DNA of 60,000 nucleotides from NCBI RefSeq assembly GCF_030272615.1, contig NC_081410.1:185741619-185801618 (forward strand), written 5' to 3'. Shown piece after piece: positions 33,366-45,650 of this stretch (position 1 is its first letter; each line of letters opens with the position of its first letter). The notes under the pieces were generated by a model. That model was not told the origin of the DNA. It was given only the letters and a program-made list of their open reading frames with translations, and did not search any database. Source of the stretch: Cryptomeria japonica (taxonomy: Eukaryota; Streptophyta; Pinopsida; Cupressales; Cupressaceae). The translations under genes were made by a program, and so were the position numbers.

Positions 33366-35768
33366 CTATACCGGTGGATTTGGTGTAGGTTCATTTGTCA
33401 CAATTTCTGTTATCGGTTCAGAGTCTATATACCTTGAAGTTCCTTTGAATTGTTCATCAATCTTTACATTTGTACTCTCAACAATTTTTTGCAATCTCTT
33501 GTTAAAACATCTATATGCCTTGCTATTAGATGAATAACCAAGAAATATTCCTTCATCACTTCTAGTTTCAAATTTTCCAATATACTCATCTCTTCTAATA
33601 TAATATTTACTTCCAAAAATTCTAAAATACTTAAGAGTAGGAGTATTACCAAACCATAGTTCATGAGGGGTCTTACCGGTTTCACCTTTGATGTGAACTT
33701 TGTTCAATGTATAGACCATTGTGCTCACTAGTTCTCTCCAATATACATGTGGTAAATTTGCTTCAGATAACATACTTCTTGCTGCATCCAAGATAGTTTT
33801 ATTTTTCCTTTCAACAACTCCATTCTGCTGTGGTGTTCGAGGTGCTGATAGCTGTCTTCTGATTCCATTCACTTCATAGAATGTATTAAAGTCTTTAGAT
33901 GTGAATTCACCTCCTTGATCTGATCTTAAACATTTAATTTTCTTACCGGTTTCATTTTCAACCATTGCTTTGAACAGTTTGAACTTTCCAAGTGCTTCTG
34001 ATTTTTCTCTGAGAAAAGTAACCCAACACATTCTAGAACAATCATCAATAATTAACATGAAATATATATCACCTTGTAAGCTCTTAGTTCTAGCTAGACC
34101 ACATAAATCAGTGTGAATCAGATCAAGAGTATTATTAGATTTTTCTGGAATACTTTTGAAACTAGCTCTAACTTGCTTTCCAAATTGACATTCCTTACAT
34201 ATTTTTTTCTGAGGTTTCACAATTTTAGGTAGATCTCTAACTGCCTTAGAGGTACTGATCTTTACCATGCAATCAAAGTTTACATGACAAAGTCTCTTAT
34301 GCCATAACCAACTTTCATCTATATGTGCAATTAAGCATGTCTTTTCACTGTTATTCAAATGAAAGATATTACCTCTTGTCTGATTACCGGTTGCAATTTC
34401 TAAACCAGTTCTATTCATGATTTTGCATTTTCCATTCTTAAATTGTAACTGAAATCCTTTCTCAACCAATTGACCAACACTCAAAAGATTATGCTTTAAT
34501 CCTTCAACATAGTAGACATTGTCAGTGTTATGCTTACCATCAAGAGATATTGTACCCTTACCTTTGATTGAACACGCTTTGTCATCTCCAAATCTTACTA
34601 AACCTCCATTGTATTCTTGAAAGTTCAAGAATTTACCTTTGTCTCCTATCATATGATGTGAGCATCTTGACTCAATGATCCATTCATCCTTTACTTCAAC
34701 TTTTGTTGCTAGGGCTTGTTCTACCGGTTGAGTAGTAGGTGCTAGTTGATCTTCTGTTATAGCAACAAAAACCCATCCATTGTCTGTCGGATCCTCATCA
34801 CAATCATCAATCACACCTTCATTAGCAATGTAACAATATTTTTCTCTATTCTTCTTAAATCTGTATCTTTGATATTCAGGATTAGGCTTGTATGTTCTTC
34901 TAGCTTCTTCTCTTAGTCTAGCATGTCTATCAGGGCATCTTGAAGCCATATGACCAATCTTATTGAAGTTAAAGCATTTAAAGGGTGCTTTACCTTCATA
35001 CTTACTTCCAACTGGACCTTTAGGCATTTTTCTTGCAAATAGTACTTCAAGTTCTTCAAGTTCTCTTGCATAAAAGGCTTTCCAATCTGATTTGTCAAAT
35101 GATGGAGCAGATGATGTTGATGCTTTAAAGGCCAAATCTATCTTTATAGTAGCAATAGGACCAAATTCCTCAATTTCAAAAGCTGAAAGTTTTCCAATAA
35201 ATGTATCCCTAGTTATTGATGTATTAGGCATTGTTCTTAACTCATTTATAGCAGTAACCTTCATTTTATATGCCGGTGGAAATCCTCTTAAGATTTTTGA
35301 AACAATTTAATCCTCACTCAAGGTTCCTCCACAACATTTAATACCCAAAACAATTTCTTTTACTCTTTGCATAAAAGCAGAAATCCTTTCATCTTCTTCC
35401 ATTTTCAGATGTTCATACCTGACTCGGAAGCTTTCAAGTTTTGCAATTTTTACTATGGAATCTCCTTCATTCAGTGTTTCCAAATGATCCCAAATAGCAT
35501 TAGTAGTAGACCTATCTGATAATTCCATGATTTGTTGATCTGATAAAGCACTCAAAAGTGCTTCTCTTGCTTTGCAATCATTTTCCTCATTTTTAGCCAA
35601 GGTAGTTGGACTAGGCTGACCAGCTATAGCAGCAGTGTAACCTTTCTTTGTAACTTCCCAGACATCTTTGCCAGTGCAATTCCGATGTGTCTCCATTCTG
35701 ATCTTCCATATGCCATAGTTGGTTCCATCAAGTTTAGGACTGTCCTTCCTAAAATAATTAGTAGACAT
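33366..35768 (-). pseudogene. element E Gag-protease-integrase
   Basis: ATG at 35768 (MSTNYFRKDSPKLDGTNYGI) opens a frame of about 800 codons to 33366 with one TAA at 35307-35309. The Gag core spans about residues 1-260. The knuckle CFNFNKIGHMASRC has lost its second Cys. The protease motif reads WIIESRCSHHMIG, so the DSG triad has become ESR and the protease is dead. Integrase has the HHCC region (HKRLCHVNF, CKECQFGK) and the D, D, E residues in IHTDLCG, LRSDQGGEF and NGVVERKNKT. The copia order PR-IN before RT is clear. Confidence 0.93.
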
Positions 35769-35811
35769 TGGATCTCCTCAAGTTGTTAAACTTCTGCAAA
35801 AAGAGGACTAG

Positions 35812-35823
35812 GCTCTGATACCA
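35812..35823 (-). promoter_or_regulatory. element E primer-binding site (tRNA-Met type)
   Basis: The minus strand reads TGGTATCAGAGC, 2 bases from the 5' LTR. Confidence 0.95.
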
Positions 35824-35825
35824 AT

Positions 35826-36921
35826 TGCTAGGTCCCGGAGACAACTGAGAGGGGGGGGTGAATCAGTTGTCAACTAAACTCAAACCAAAAAACACTTAAC
35901 CAACTTAATGCTTAATACTGGTAAACCAGTTAAGTATGCCGATAGACAGTGCTAACAGTTAATTCCTATACCGGTAAAGATTAATGTATGAAACATAAAC
36001 ACAAAGTCATCCACAACACATAACACCAATAATTATACGTGGAAACCCTATAAGGGGAAAAACAATAGTGGGAAACCTTACCCACAATCAGATGATACTA
36101 CTGCGGATAGTAAGTGTACATAAATGGGGTATGCACATGCAAAAAGGCCAACAACCTAGAGCTCACTGCTCAATCACAAAATGGGAGTCACACTGACTAT
36201 AGTTGGATGGTTAAATCCAATAAGAATGTGCTGTGCAAAATAGCATCTTCATATGCTAGATTCAGTACCGATGTAATGCTGATATACTTCCACAAAAACC
36301 TAGCTTCACCTTCAAATGATGTCTTCATGTATAGCTCTGCTTAATCTCACATATAGCTTCTCACAATTCTTTTTCACATTCCACATTCGATTGTATAGCT
36401 CTGCTTAATCTTGCATATACCTTCTCACAATTATTTTTCACATTCCACATTCAATCTTACAAATAAGATATTACATTTATACCATAACCTAAGACCAATT
36501 TTAGTAGGTCGGCTCTACAAGATATTACAATAAAAGCATTTTACAAACAATAAAATATCCGATGCAATAACCGATTAAGCATGTCGGCTTAATGCATTTA
36601 CAACAATAATTAATTATCTCCATAGCGTGCCATGCTGATCTGGAAAAGATAAACCTGCCGGTGTAACTCTAGGTAACCCTGGACCTTATTTGTCGCTAAA
36701 AGAAAATATGAAAATATGAATATACCAATGATTAATTCTTCAAAACAAAGTGTCCACATGATGTCTTCGACATTACCAAGTGTCCGTGATCATTATATCC
36801 TATCGGTGAACTATATACTAGTAAATGTGCAATAGTTACTTGCTTGCCGGTGAATGCTGTTGGATCTTAGTGTTTTAGTAGGTGTTGACATCAAAAACAA
36901 AACCATACCAAAATACCAACA
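35826..36921 (-). repeat. element E 5' LTR (right)
   Basis: 1096 bp. The terminal TGTTAGG has become TGCTAGG. It is about 69 bp longer than the other LTR, mostly through a 64 bp tandem duplication (36329-36392 and 36393-36456). Minus-strand TATAAAT at 36481-36475 is a plausible promoter. Confidence 0.9.
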
Positions 36922-39900
36922 CACTCCTAAATTTATTGCAAACCCTACTGTGATTGAATTAATCAAGCACCCTAGACCCGTATTCAAGCTTGTTCCTAAA
37001 ATTATGAAGAAAGATGATACCATAGGTGCATTTTCTCAAATTCCTAAGGGAGTAGTATATGATGAAGACCCTAGGATATACATACATTGTCATATAGAGG
37101 AATTAGGAGATGATGAAATCAAGAACATGTATTGGACTGTGATTTGTGATGAATCTGGAAATATCAAACCGGAACATAAGATAGTGGAAACCCTAGGTTT
37201 TACTGAAATCCTTAGTGTCCCGGATTTTCCCAAGGATATTATAAGGATTTTGCTAAGAAGAGTTCATGGGGAATTATTTTGGTTGGATTCAATCCATAAG
37301 ATCACCAAAGAAATAGTAAAGGTAGTAACAGGGTTACCTTCCACTGGTAGTAGACCCGACAGATCACAAAAGGTCTGAAATGACACAGTAATGAAACTAA
37401 CCGGCACAACATTTGACAAAAGGTCTCTAAGGGTAAACGATGTGAAGGACATCAATGTTAGATTTGTCAGTATGATTTTAGGCTACAACGCTACACATGC
37501 AAATAGGTTAAACTCAGTATCAAGCCTATTTATTAAAAGTGCATATGATATGGTTAACAACAATGCTAGAATAGATGTGTGTGAATGGCTCAAAGATGAA
37601 TTAATAGACAATCTGAAGAAGATAAAGGGAGATAAGAAAGGAACCTTTAGATTTAGAAATTTACTTGTATGTTTAATGTTGTATATTACTAACAAGTACC
37701 CGGTATTGGTAGGAGAGATTTTGGTTTTGACATACTGGTAGGAAAGCAACTTTTGGATACACTAAACAACATGGTAGATAATAGTGAGAAAACATAAATG
37801 AATATTTTCAAGAACTAAAAGCTTGAATGAAGACTAGAATAAGGTTGTCACAGACAATTGTGGATAAATATCAAAATGAAATATGTTTTGTAATTAAGAA
37901 AGATGAAATCTAGATGGAGCACTTGTCCCTAGGACTATCTGGGTAACTGAAATGGGCTATGAAACAGATGATAACATCATAGAAAATTATGCAAAAAACC
38001 TCCTTGAAGCACCAAAGGAACCCACTAAGAAACTCTTTGGAAATGCAGAAACAACTGAAAGTGGAATTCAGTCAAGGAAAAGGGTTAAGAAAGTTGAACA
38101 AACTGTGAAGAAGGGAACTCGATGGGCAAAGGCAATTAAGGAAGATGTTTTGAAACAAACTGGTATCAAGGAAATCGAGTTGGAAGGACTTCAACCGGAA
38201 GCTCATCTTTCACCGGTTGGAACTTCTTCTGAGAGTGATATACCGGCAGTATTCAAAAGGGTAGAAAGGAAAAAGAAAACCCTCACCAACACCCTCACCC
38301 ACACCTAGGAGAACCAGACAAAAGCAACAGGCAGTGAGGCCTCTAGTAAAAAGGGTGACTCCTAAGAAGAAAAAGGTAAAACAAGACATTGCTCCACTAG
38401 ATAAGCTCCTTAGAAAAATAACAGAGGATGGAAAGTTGAAGAACATTATCAAACTATACAATACACTTTCCATTGATGATAGAGAGAGCATAGAAAATAG
38501 TGTAATCTTACACTTAGATATTTACAAGAAATTTTTTATGAAAATTGTTGATGAAATACCCACTAATCTCTACAGAAGACTTGAAGCTAGAAGGGTAGCT
38601 ATTGTTGAGTTGGATAAGAAAATAAAAATTGAAAAATTACTTGCAGTGCATCAAGTTAACTCACCCAAAGAAATTGATCAATTAATTAGTGAGGCCAATC
38701 GGAATGTATTCTCAACCGGCCACCAGCATGTAGCACTAATGGCAGGAAGAATGAATGAAATTTAAGAAGAGACTGTGGATCAATGGGACATATTCTTTGT
38801 TGCAAAAGAGGAACATGAAGAACTCAAAAGACCCAAGACTATCAGAGTATATCAAAAAGATAGGGATAAGGGGAAAGGTAAGGTAGGAGGACCTTCAAAC
38901 CTTAAGATAACTGACAAATTACCCCACCTCCTTCTGATACTACACCGGTACATTTAGTTGACACTCAACCCACTACTGAGAGTATGGAGACTCCTCTAGA
39001 GGATACAAATCTTGAGTCTAAAATTATGTATACCATGAATATTGATACACAAGAGGTAAATATTGTGGTAGATAAAGAAACCACTGAGGATAAGAAGAAA
39101 GATGTGGCTACTGAGCCACCGACTGCAGATGTGGAAATTAATGTTAGCACAGAGACAGAGAAACCGGCAGAGGACTCTACTGAGAAACAATCAGAGAAAC
39201 CAGGAATGAATAGTGTTGAGGCAAATACATAGAAACTGGAAGTACATTTAGAGACTACATCTGAGAAACCAGCAGTTGAGAGCTCAAAGAAACCATCTGA
39301 GGCACTGGAACAGAAACAGGTTGATGTACAAGTTCAAACTGAGATAGTGCCACCAACAAAAACTGAAAAACCAAAACCTTTGCTAATAGAAATGCATACC
39401 CAAACAGATCCTCCTGAGAAAGAGGAAAGCAAGGTTATTACTACAACCGACAGCATGGAAATTGTAAAAACAGTTGGACAGACAATTGGTACTTCTATAC
39501 CAGAATTTCGGCCTACAAATGTAACAGAGGTCTTATTGGACTCAATAAAGAAAATCATAGCGTAATGCACAAGCCTATAAGGCTATTGATGATACAATCT
39601 CCATTCTTAAATTGATAGCATCCAAGTGCATTGTGGATAATAAAGATTCTTTAGATCAACTAGACACATTGTCCAAATACATCACTGACAACATTTTGAT
39701 AGTTGATCAAATAAATGAGGACACATTTAAGGAGAAAATGAATAAAGAGAAAGAGAAATTCTTTGATGTAACAATAAAGAAGTGCATGGAACACATTGGT
39801 ACCCTTTTACCGACACTAAACAAAACAATAATGGAGTTTAAGGAACTCTATAGAGATACTTGCAAGACAAATGTTCTGACAATAGATAAAGACAAGGCAA

Positions 39901-40254
39901 TAGTAAGGTACAAAAGGAAATTGACAATATAGTTGATAACCTCATTGGTTCATCTAAACCATTATCAGTTACAGAGTAGAAGATACACAATCTTGAACAA
40001 AAACTTGAGAATTTTAAAAATGAGAAAGACAAAATAAAAAGGAAGACAAAAGACCTTAAATGCAAACTCAGCCCTAAATTGGAGTACCTCATCTCTTTGA
40101 GTAAAGAGATCTCTGAGGAACTTTTTCAAGGACTAAAGACACGGGAGGAACAAATGCATCACCTCACCGATACTATTCAAAGGACAGAGGCTACACTGAA
40201 AGATAGTGAAAAGTTCACTAAGAGTCTAAATTTGGTATTAGCAAAACTCTTTTA
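36922..40254 (+). pseudogene. element D ORF2: long protein of unknown function
   Basis: Continuation of ORF2 after element E. With the first codons it would be about 1,100 residues. The N-terminal about 300 residues look globular: PRPVFKLVPKIMKKDD, GVVYDEDPRIYIHCHIEEL, IIRILLRRVHGELFWLDSIH and VVTGLPSTG, then RSLRVNDVKDINVRFVSMIL and NARIDVCEWLKDELIDNLKK. A K/P/T/E-rich, probably disordered middle follows (a one-base shift in the A run near 38280; another near 38930; stops near 37376, 37739 and 39230). The C-terminal about 220 residues are coiled-coil-like and end at TAG 40252-40254. I recognise no catalytic motif. Proteins with the GLPSTG-type N-terminal region recur in plant retroelements as far as I recall, without assigned function. 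Confidence 0.75.
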
Positions 40255-40506
40255 GATTGTAACCCATAGGATACAAGGATCCAGGCAGGAAACACACTCC
40301 ACTGACAACAAATGACAACCTTTGTCATTGATGTCAAAAGGGAGAGTAGTGAGATGAGAAAAATGATCAAAACAGGACATCATCAGCTCAGGGGGAGCAT
40401 GGAATTTTGAGCACATAGTTTTGGTAAGAAATTCTTTTTGGACATCATATTTGGACACCTTTTGATTTTTCTCATGAGTGTTGCCATCAATTCCAAAGGG
40501 GGAGAT
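40255..40506 (+). other. element D 3' untranslated region with two polypurine tracts
   Basis: GTCAAAAGGGAGAGTAG at about 40332-40348 and CCAAAGGGGGAGA at about 40493-40505, the latter next to the 3' LTR. Confidence 0.7.
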
Positions 40507-41280
40507 TGTTGGCAAATGCACACTCCAATGAGAACATGTAGGTGATTGAAGGTATTGTCATTGATGGCAACCTTATAATCATGTGATATCGACAAGAAAA
40601 CATAGGCACCAGCATCGGAAGAATCTACACCGGGATACAGATCACCGACACTGAAAAAGAAGATTACCGGCACCCTGGTCCATAGGAATTTTGTGTATAT
40701 ATATTTTGTAATTAATTGTAAAATCTTTTGTAAGCCGACTTGGCGGATTGTAATATGACTCATATAAGTATGAGATCATTGTAGATCATTTAGAATGCAA
40801 AGTATGGAAAGATAATAGCAAATCTAATGTGGGAATTATTGGGATAAGGGATTATGTATGTAGCAAAGCTTAAATTGGTACTGAAACTAGCCTAGTATAT
40901 GTTGATCTGAAGCAGTACACGACATTGGATTTGTATAATCCATTTGTAAGTCAGTGTAACTTCTTGTAATTGAGCAGTGAGCTCTAGGCACTTGGCCTTC
41001 CGGCATGTGCAGACCCCTATTGTAAGCAGTAATATTCTCTTATTGGCTAGTAAGTGAATATTGTGGGTCACAAATCCCACCAAGGTTTTTCCCACACCGG
41101 GTTTCCTCGTTAAAAAATTGTGTTTCTTATGCTATGGTTATTATTCTTCTTTATTGCATTATATTTGGTTTATCGGTACACAATTTTGATATGATTTTCA
41201 TGTTATAAGTTAAGAAAATTATTATACTGGTCAGATACTGATTCACCCCCCCCCTCTCAGTATCTTTGGGAATCCTAACA
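40507..41280 (+). repeat. element D 3' LTR
   Basis: 774 bp with TGTTGGC and CCTAACA ends. Followed by GACAA, the target duplication. Confidence 0.92.
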
Positions 41281-41285
41281 GACAA

Positions 41286-42128
41286 TAATGTTAAAGTAAG
41301 TGAGTCTAAGATAGTAAGAGGTCTTCCTCAGTTGGACAAACCGGTTAATGCTCTTTGTAAAGAATGTCAACTAGGAAATATGACTTCTTTAACTTTCAAT
41401 AGAAAGTCCTTCTCAGTAGAGCACTTGTTAGATTTGGTTCATACAAATCTATGTGGACCAATAAGAACAAGAAGAATTCAAGGTGATGGATACTTCATGA
41501 TCTTCACTGATGATTATTCAAGGATGATGTGGGTCACATTATTGAAGGATAAGAATGAAGCTTTTGGTAAATTCAAGGCATTCAGAGCCTTAGTTGAGAA
41601 AGAGAGGACAAAAAGATAAAATATCTATGAATAGATCAAGGCGGTGAATTCACTTTTGTGGAGCTCACTAAGTATTGTGATGATAATGGTATCAAGCTGC
41701 ACCTTTCTGCACCAAGGACACCACAACAGAATGGTATAGTAGAGAGAAACAACTGGTTAGTGGTTGAAGCTACTAGGACTATGTTGATACAAGGAGGTGT
41801 AGTAAAAACATTTTGGAAAGAAGCTATAAGTATAGTTGTTTACACAATGAACCGAGTTCTGGTGAAAAGAGGTAAGGACAAGACCCCATATGAATATTGG
41901 TATGGGAGATCACCTGATGTTAGCTATTTTAAGATATTTGGAAGCAAATGTTTTATTAAAAGAAGTGATTACATAAGCAAGTTTGAATATAAGAGTGATG
42001 AAGGCATATTTCTTGGCTATTCCACCAAGAGTAAGGCCTATAAATGCTTCAACAACCAGACACAGAAAATTGTTGAGAAGGAACCAGTTTTGAGAAGAAG
42101 GATGAAGATCCTTGCATTTTGCTTTTAG
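41286..42128 (+). pseudogene. element C integrase, remainder
   Basis: The integrase resumes after D: zinc-binding CKECQLGN, core LDLVHTNLCGPIRT (the first catalytic Asp is now Asn), then after a one-base shift near 41618 IDQGGEFTF (second Asp) and QNGIVERNN (Glu). It ends with the copia C-terminal motif GIFLGYSTKSKAYKCFNN. Inactive by the Asp change and frame breaks. Confidence 0.9.
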
Positions 42129-43900
42129 AACCTAAAACTGTTAAATTAGAAACCGGTAAAGCAAATCCTGATGTACTTGTTCAATCAGAACAAGTGAATT
42201 CAGAGAAAGATAATAATGAAGAAGCTGAACCTGAAGAGAATGATCATGTTATTCCTAGGTATGTGAGACTGAATCATAGTCCTGAACAAATAATTGGAGA
42301 TAAGGATGCTGATGTACTAACTAGAAGGAGAATAAGAGAGGACTCTTGCATGATCTCCACCTTTGAACCTAGAAGTGCTAAGGAGGAATTTGGTGATGAT
42401 CATTGGGTGAAAGCTATGGAGGAGGAGTTGGATCAAATTGAGAAAAACAACACTTGGACCCTGGTACCCTGACCGGTAAACAAGAATGCTATAGGTACTA
42501 AATGGGTGTTTAGAAACAAGTTAAATGAAGATGGTGTTGTCATTCTCAACAAGGCAAGATTAGTATGAAAAGGTTATGTGCAAGAAGAAGGAGAGGATTA
42601 TGGAGAAAATTTTGCACCAGTAGCAAGACTGGAAGGTGTCAAAACATTGCTTGCATTTGCAGCTCATAAGAAGTTCAAGGTATACCAGATGGATGTTAAG
42701 TCTATATTAATGAATGGGATACTGGAAGAAGATGTTTATATAGAGCAGCCTGATGGTTATGCATTGATAGAAAAGGAAGACATGGTATGCAAATTGCATA
42801 AAGCTTTGTATGGATTAAAGAAAGCACCCGAAGCATGGTATGAATGACTTCATACTCATCTGATGAAGATAAGCTTTTATATAACTAGTGATGACAATAA
42901 TATTTATCTCAAGTCTAAAGGAGATGAAATACTGGTCAGTGAAGTATTTGTTGATGACATTATATTTGGAGGTAATGTTGACATGAGTAACTGTTTTGCA
43001 GATGAAATGAAGAATGAATTTGAGATGTCATTAGTAGGGGAAATAAAAAATTTCATAGGCTTACAGATACAACACATAAAGAATTGTATTTTCATTACTC
43101 AATTCAAGTATGTGAAAGAGGTTTTGAAGACTTTCGGTATGAGTGACTATAAACCAGTTGGAACCCCAATGGTTACAGGTTGTAAATTGTCCAAGGAAGA
43201 TGCATCTAAGTCTGTAGATAAAAAGGAATACAGGTCAATGATTGGCAAATTACACTATGTTGTTCACAGTTGACCAGATATTGCCCATACAGTTGGTATT
43301 GTTGCTAGATTTCACAAGAATCCAAAGGAGGCACATCTGATGGCAACCAAAATAATTTTTAGATATCTGAAAGGTACTATTGACTATGGGTTATGGTATC
43401 TAGATGGTGGAAATTTTGATTTGAAAGCATACACAGATGTTGATTGGGCAGGAAATATTGATGACTGGAAAAGTACTGTCGGTGGAGCATTCTTTCTAGG
43501 AGGAAGGCTAGTTTCATGGAGTAGTAAAAAGAAGAGGTGTACCTCAAAATCTACTGATGAAGCTGAGTATGTAGCAGCTTATATGAATTGCACACAAGCT
43601 ATGTGGATGAGACACATTTTGGAAGGTTTGAAGATGGAAATCTTAGAACCAATAAAGATTTTGTGTGATAATACAAGTGCTATAAACATTTCAAAAAATC
43701 TTATTTTGCATGTAAGGACTAAGCACATTGAATTGAAATATCACTTCTTTAGGGAAAAAGTTCAAAGTAAAGATGTTACCTTGGAGCATGTTTCTACCAA
43801 GGAGCAGCTTGCAGATATCTTCACCAAACCTCTTCCTAAGACCACTTTTGAGTATCTTAGAATTCAATTGGGGATTGTCCCTCTTCATGAAGTTAGTTGA
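42129..43900 (+). pseudogene. element C reverse transcriptase and RNase H
   Basis: After a linker (PRYVRLNHSPEQI) the RT reads [66 protein letters not shown] and the catalytic [10 protein letters not shown]. RNase H follows with KAYTDVDWAGNIDDWKSTVG, EAEYVAAYMN, ILCDNTSAINISKN and DIFTKPLPKTTFEYLRIQ, ending at the TGA at 43898-43900. In-frame stops near 42470, 42566, 42845 and 43272 inactivate it. Confidence 0.92.
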
Positions 43901-44262
43901 GCATGATGTTGATTGCATCAGTCCCTGAACCACTTGTAGAATTTTACATGGATTGATGAAGAAGTGGATGTATTCCACAGGGGGAGCATCAAATTGTAGA
44001 ATGATGTTGATGCACAGTGAGAGAAGAATTGCATTTTATTTTTACTTTCACTTTGGCATTTTTTTCAAAGAGGGAGAATAATTATGTGATTGAGGAGAAG
44101 AATATGTGTCTAATTAGGTGAACCAGTGACAGGCTGAAGATAGACAACAACAAGGTGAATACTTGGTAATGTAAACCACGATTCCTATTCACCAATTCAC
44201 CAATCTCAATAGCAATCAGAGGTGTTGATATTTGTATTGCCATCAATGCCAAAGGGGGATAT
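43901..44262 (+). other. element C 3' untranslated region with two polypurine tracts
   Basis: CAAAGAGGGAGAATAAT at about 44065-44081 and CCAAAGGGGGATA at about 44249-44261, the second abutting the 3' LTR. A GGGGGAGC motif also lies near 43980. Confidence 0.72.
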
Positions 44263-45650
44263 TGTTGGCATTTTGTATAGAGATTGCATTAATAATATGT
44301 TGTCAATGATGTCAATTGAACTGAGAATGGTATTCACGTTATTGCTGATATTGTTGTTTTTGATATTGGCTAGTAACCAATAAGAAGAGATTTGTGGAAG
44401 ATGTTGTAAACTAGTATGCAAATTTTGTGAGTTGAACTAGTGAACTAGTGTAAAGGGTTAAACCTTTCTAAGAAATGTGACCGGTAAACCCTATCAGCTA
44501 ATTAAACCCTAATAGATCAAGTTTGTTGGTTTATTATCTGATAAGTGATAATGACGGAGACACGTGTGATCATTGTATGAGGATAAGCTCAAATTGTTTT
44601 GGCGCGTTTGTTTTTGTCTAGGGAAGGAGCAAAGTGGATTGCTTCAAATGCACATTGCATGATGAGTTACAAAGTCTGATGAAGCGATGATCAAGGAGCG
44701 TTGGAATTTTCTTGAAGAATGTGAAGAGATTGTCATGATTTCTAACAATCAAGATTGTACCAACTTGTTTGTAATCTCAATGATGAGAATTAGGTTTTTG
44801 TTGTATTACTGTCCTAACTGATTTGTATTTAAGGTTAATGAAGTTGTTTGTAAAGGTTGTTGGCAAGATTGATTGAAATCTATTGAGTGTGTAGTTGCCT
44901 AACTGGTGAATGGATCTGCACTTTGAGTAAAGGCATATTGAATCTTAGAAGGATCTGATCAAGCAAATGTAGTGCTACTCAAACAGATCAAGAAAACTTG
45001 TTGTTTTCTAACATTTACAACAGTAGTAAAATCCCTTAATCGGGTAAGCTTTAACAAGATTGGTTACTCATTAAATCCTCTAACAAGGTGGTCCATTAGC
45101 TTGGATTCTTAAATCCTCCATCGAGGTTACTCCTAACAGGGTATTGTGCTTTTCATCAAGGCATATTTGTAAATCCCCTAACTGGGTGATTCCTAACCGG
45201 AATTAGTTCTTAACATGACTTATTGTAAAGCTTTAATAGGCTTCGCTCCTAACAAGGAAAACTTCAGAAGAGTTCAGATAGCTATCCTTGCGAGTCTCAT
45301 CTCACTATGGTTTTTACCTATTTGGGTTTTCTACGTATAAACATTTGTGTCAAGTGGTGAATGTTTTTGTGGTTATGATCTTATTTGTTGATTTGATTAA
45401 CTTCTGATAAGGCATGATAAGTTTAAGCATTGTTGATGTTTACAAGATTGAAGTTGTTTACTATTAAGTTGTCATAACAGTTAAACTGGTTGATGTCAAG
45501 TATTCTTATGAATATTGATCTTGATTGAGATATGTTTACTTTGTGTGACTGAATTTGTGTTTGGGAAATTTGTGTCAATTTTTCAATATACTGATTCATC
45601 TGCCCCCTCTTAGTATTCTACCAGGTACTTATTCTTTCATCATACCATCA
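44263..45650 (+). repeat. element C 3' LTR
   Basis: Starts TGTTGGCATTTTGTATAG and ends CATACCATCA. Longer than the 5' LTR mainly through a segment near 44500-44640 that I cannot align to the other copy by eye. Confidence 0.88.

Larger units (their letters stand above)
30287..36921 (-). mobile_element. element E: nearly complete Ty1/copia LTR retrotransposon
   Basis: Minus-strand element of 6635 bp. Its 5' LTR is at 35826-36921, PBS at 35812-35823, Gag-PR-IN at 35768-33366, RT-RH at 33231-31653, two polypurine tracts, and a 3' LTR at 30287-31313. Target duplication CACTT (30282-30286) versus CACTC (36922-36926), one mismatch. It is the most intact coding element of the window: Gag-PR-IN has a single stop. 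Same LTR family as copia-1 and the solo LTR. It is the innermost insertion. Confidence 0.93.
27995..41280 (+). mobile_element. element D: non-autonomous LTR element with two unusual ORFs, host of E
   Basis: LTRs at 27995-28777 and 40507-41280, both starting TGTTGGCAAATGCACACTCC and ending GGAATCCTAACA, with a perfect GACAA target duplication (27990-27994 and 41281-41285). It has a tRNA-Met PBS after the 5' LTR and a polypurine tract CCAAAGGGGGAGA before the 3' LTR. The LTRs differ by several percent by eye. Without element E the interior is about 5.1 kb. It encodes a coiled-coil/zinc-knuckle protein and a long unknown protein, but no protease, integrase or RT. PBS and leader match those of copia elements C and E, so copia enzymes probably moved it. 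Confidence 0.9.
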
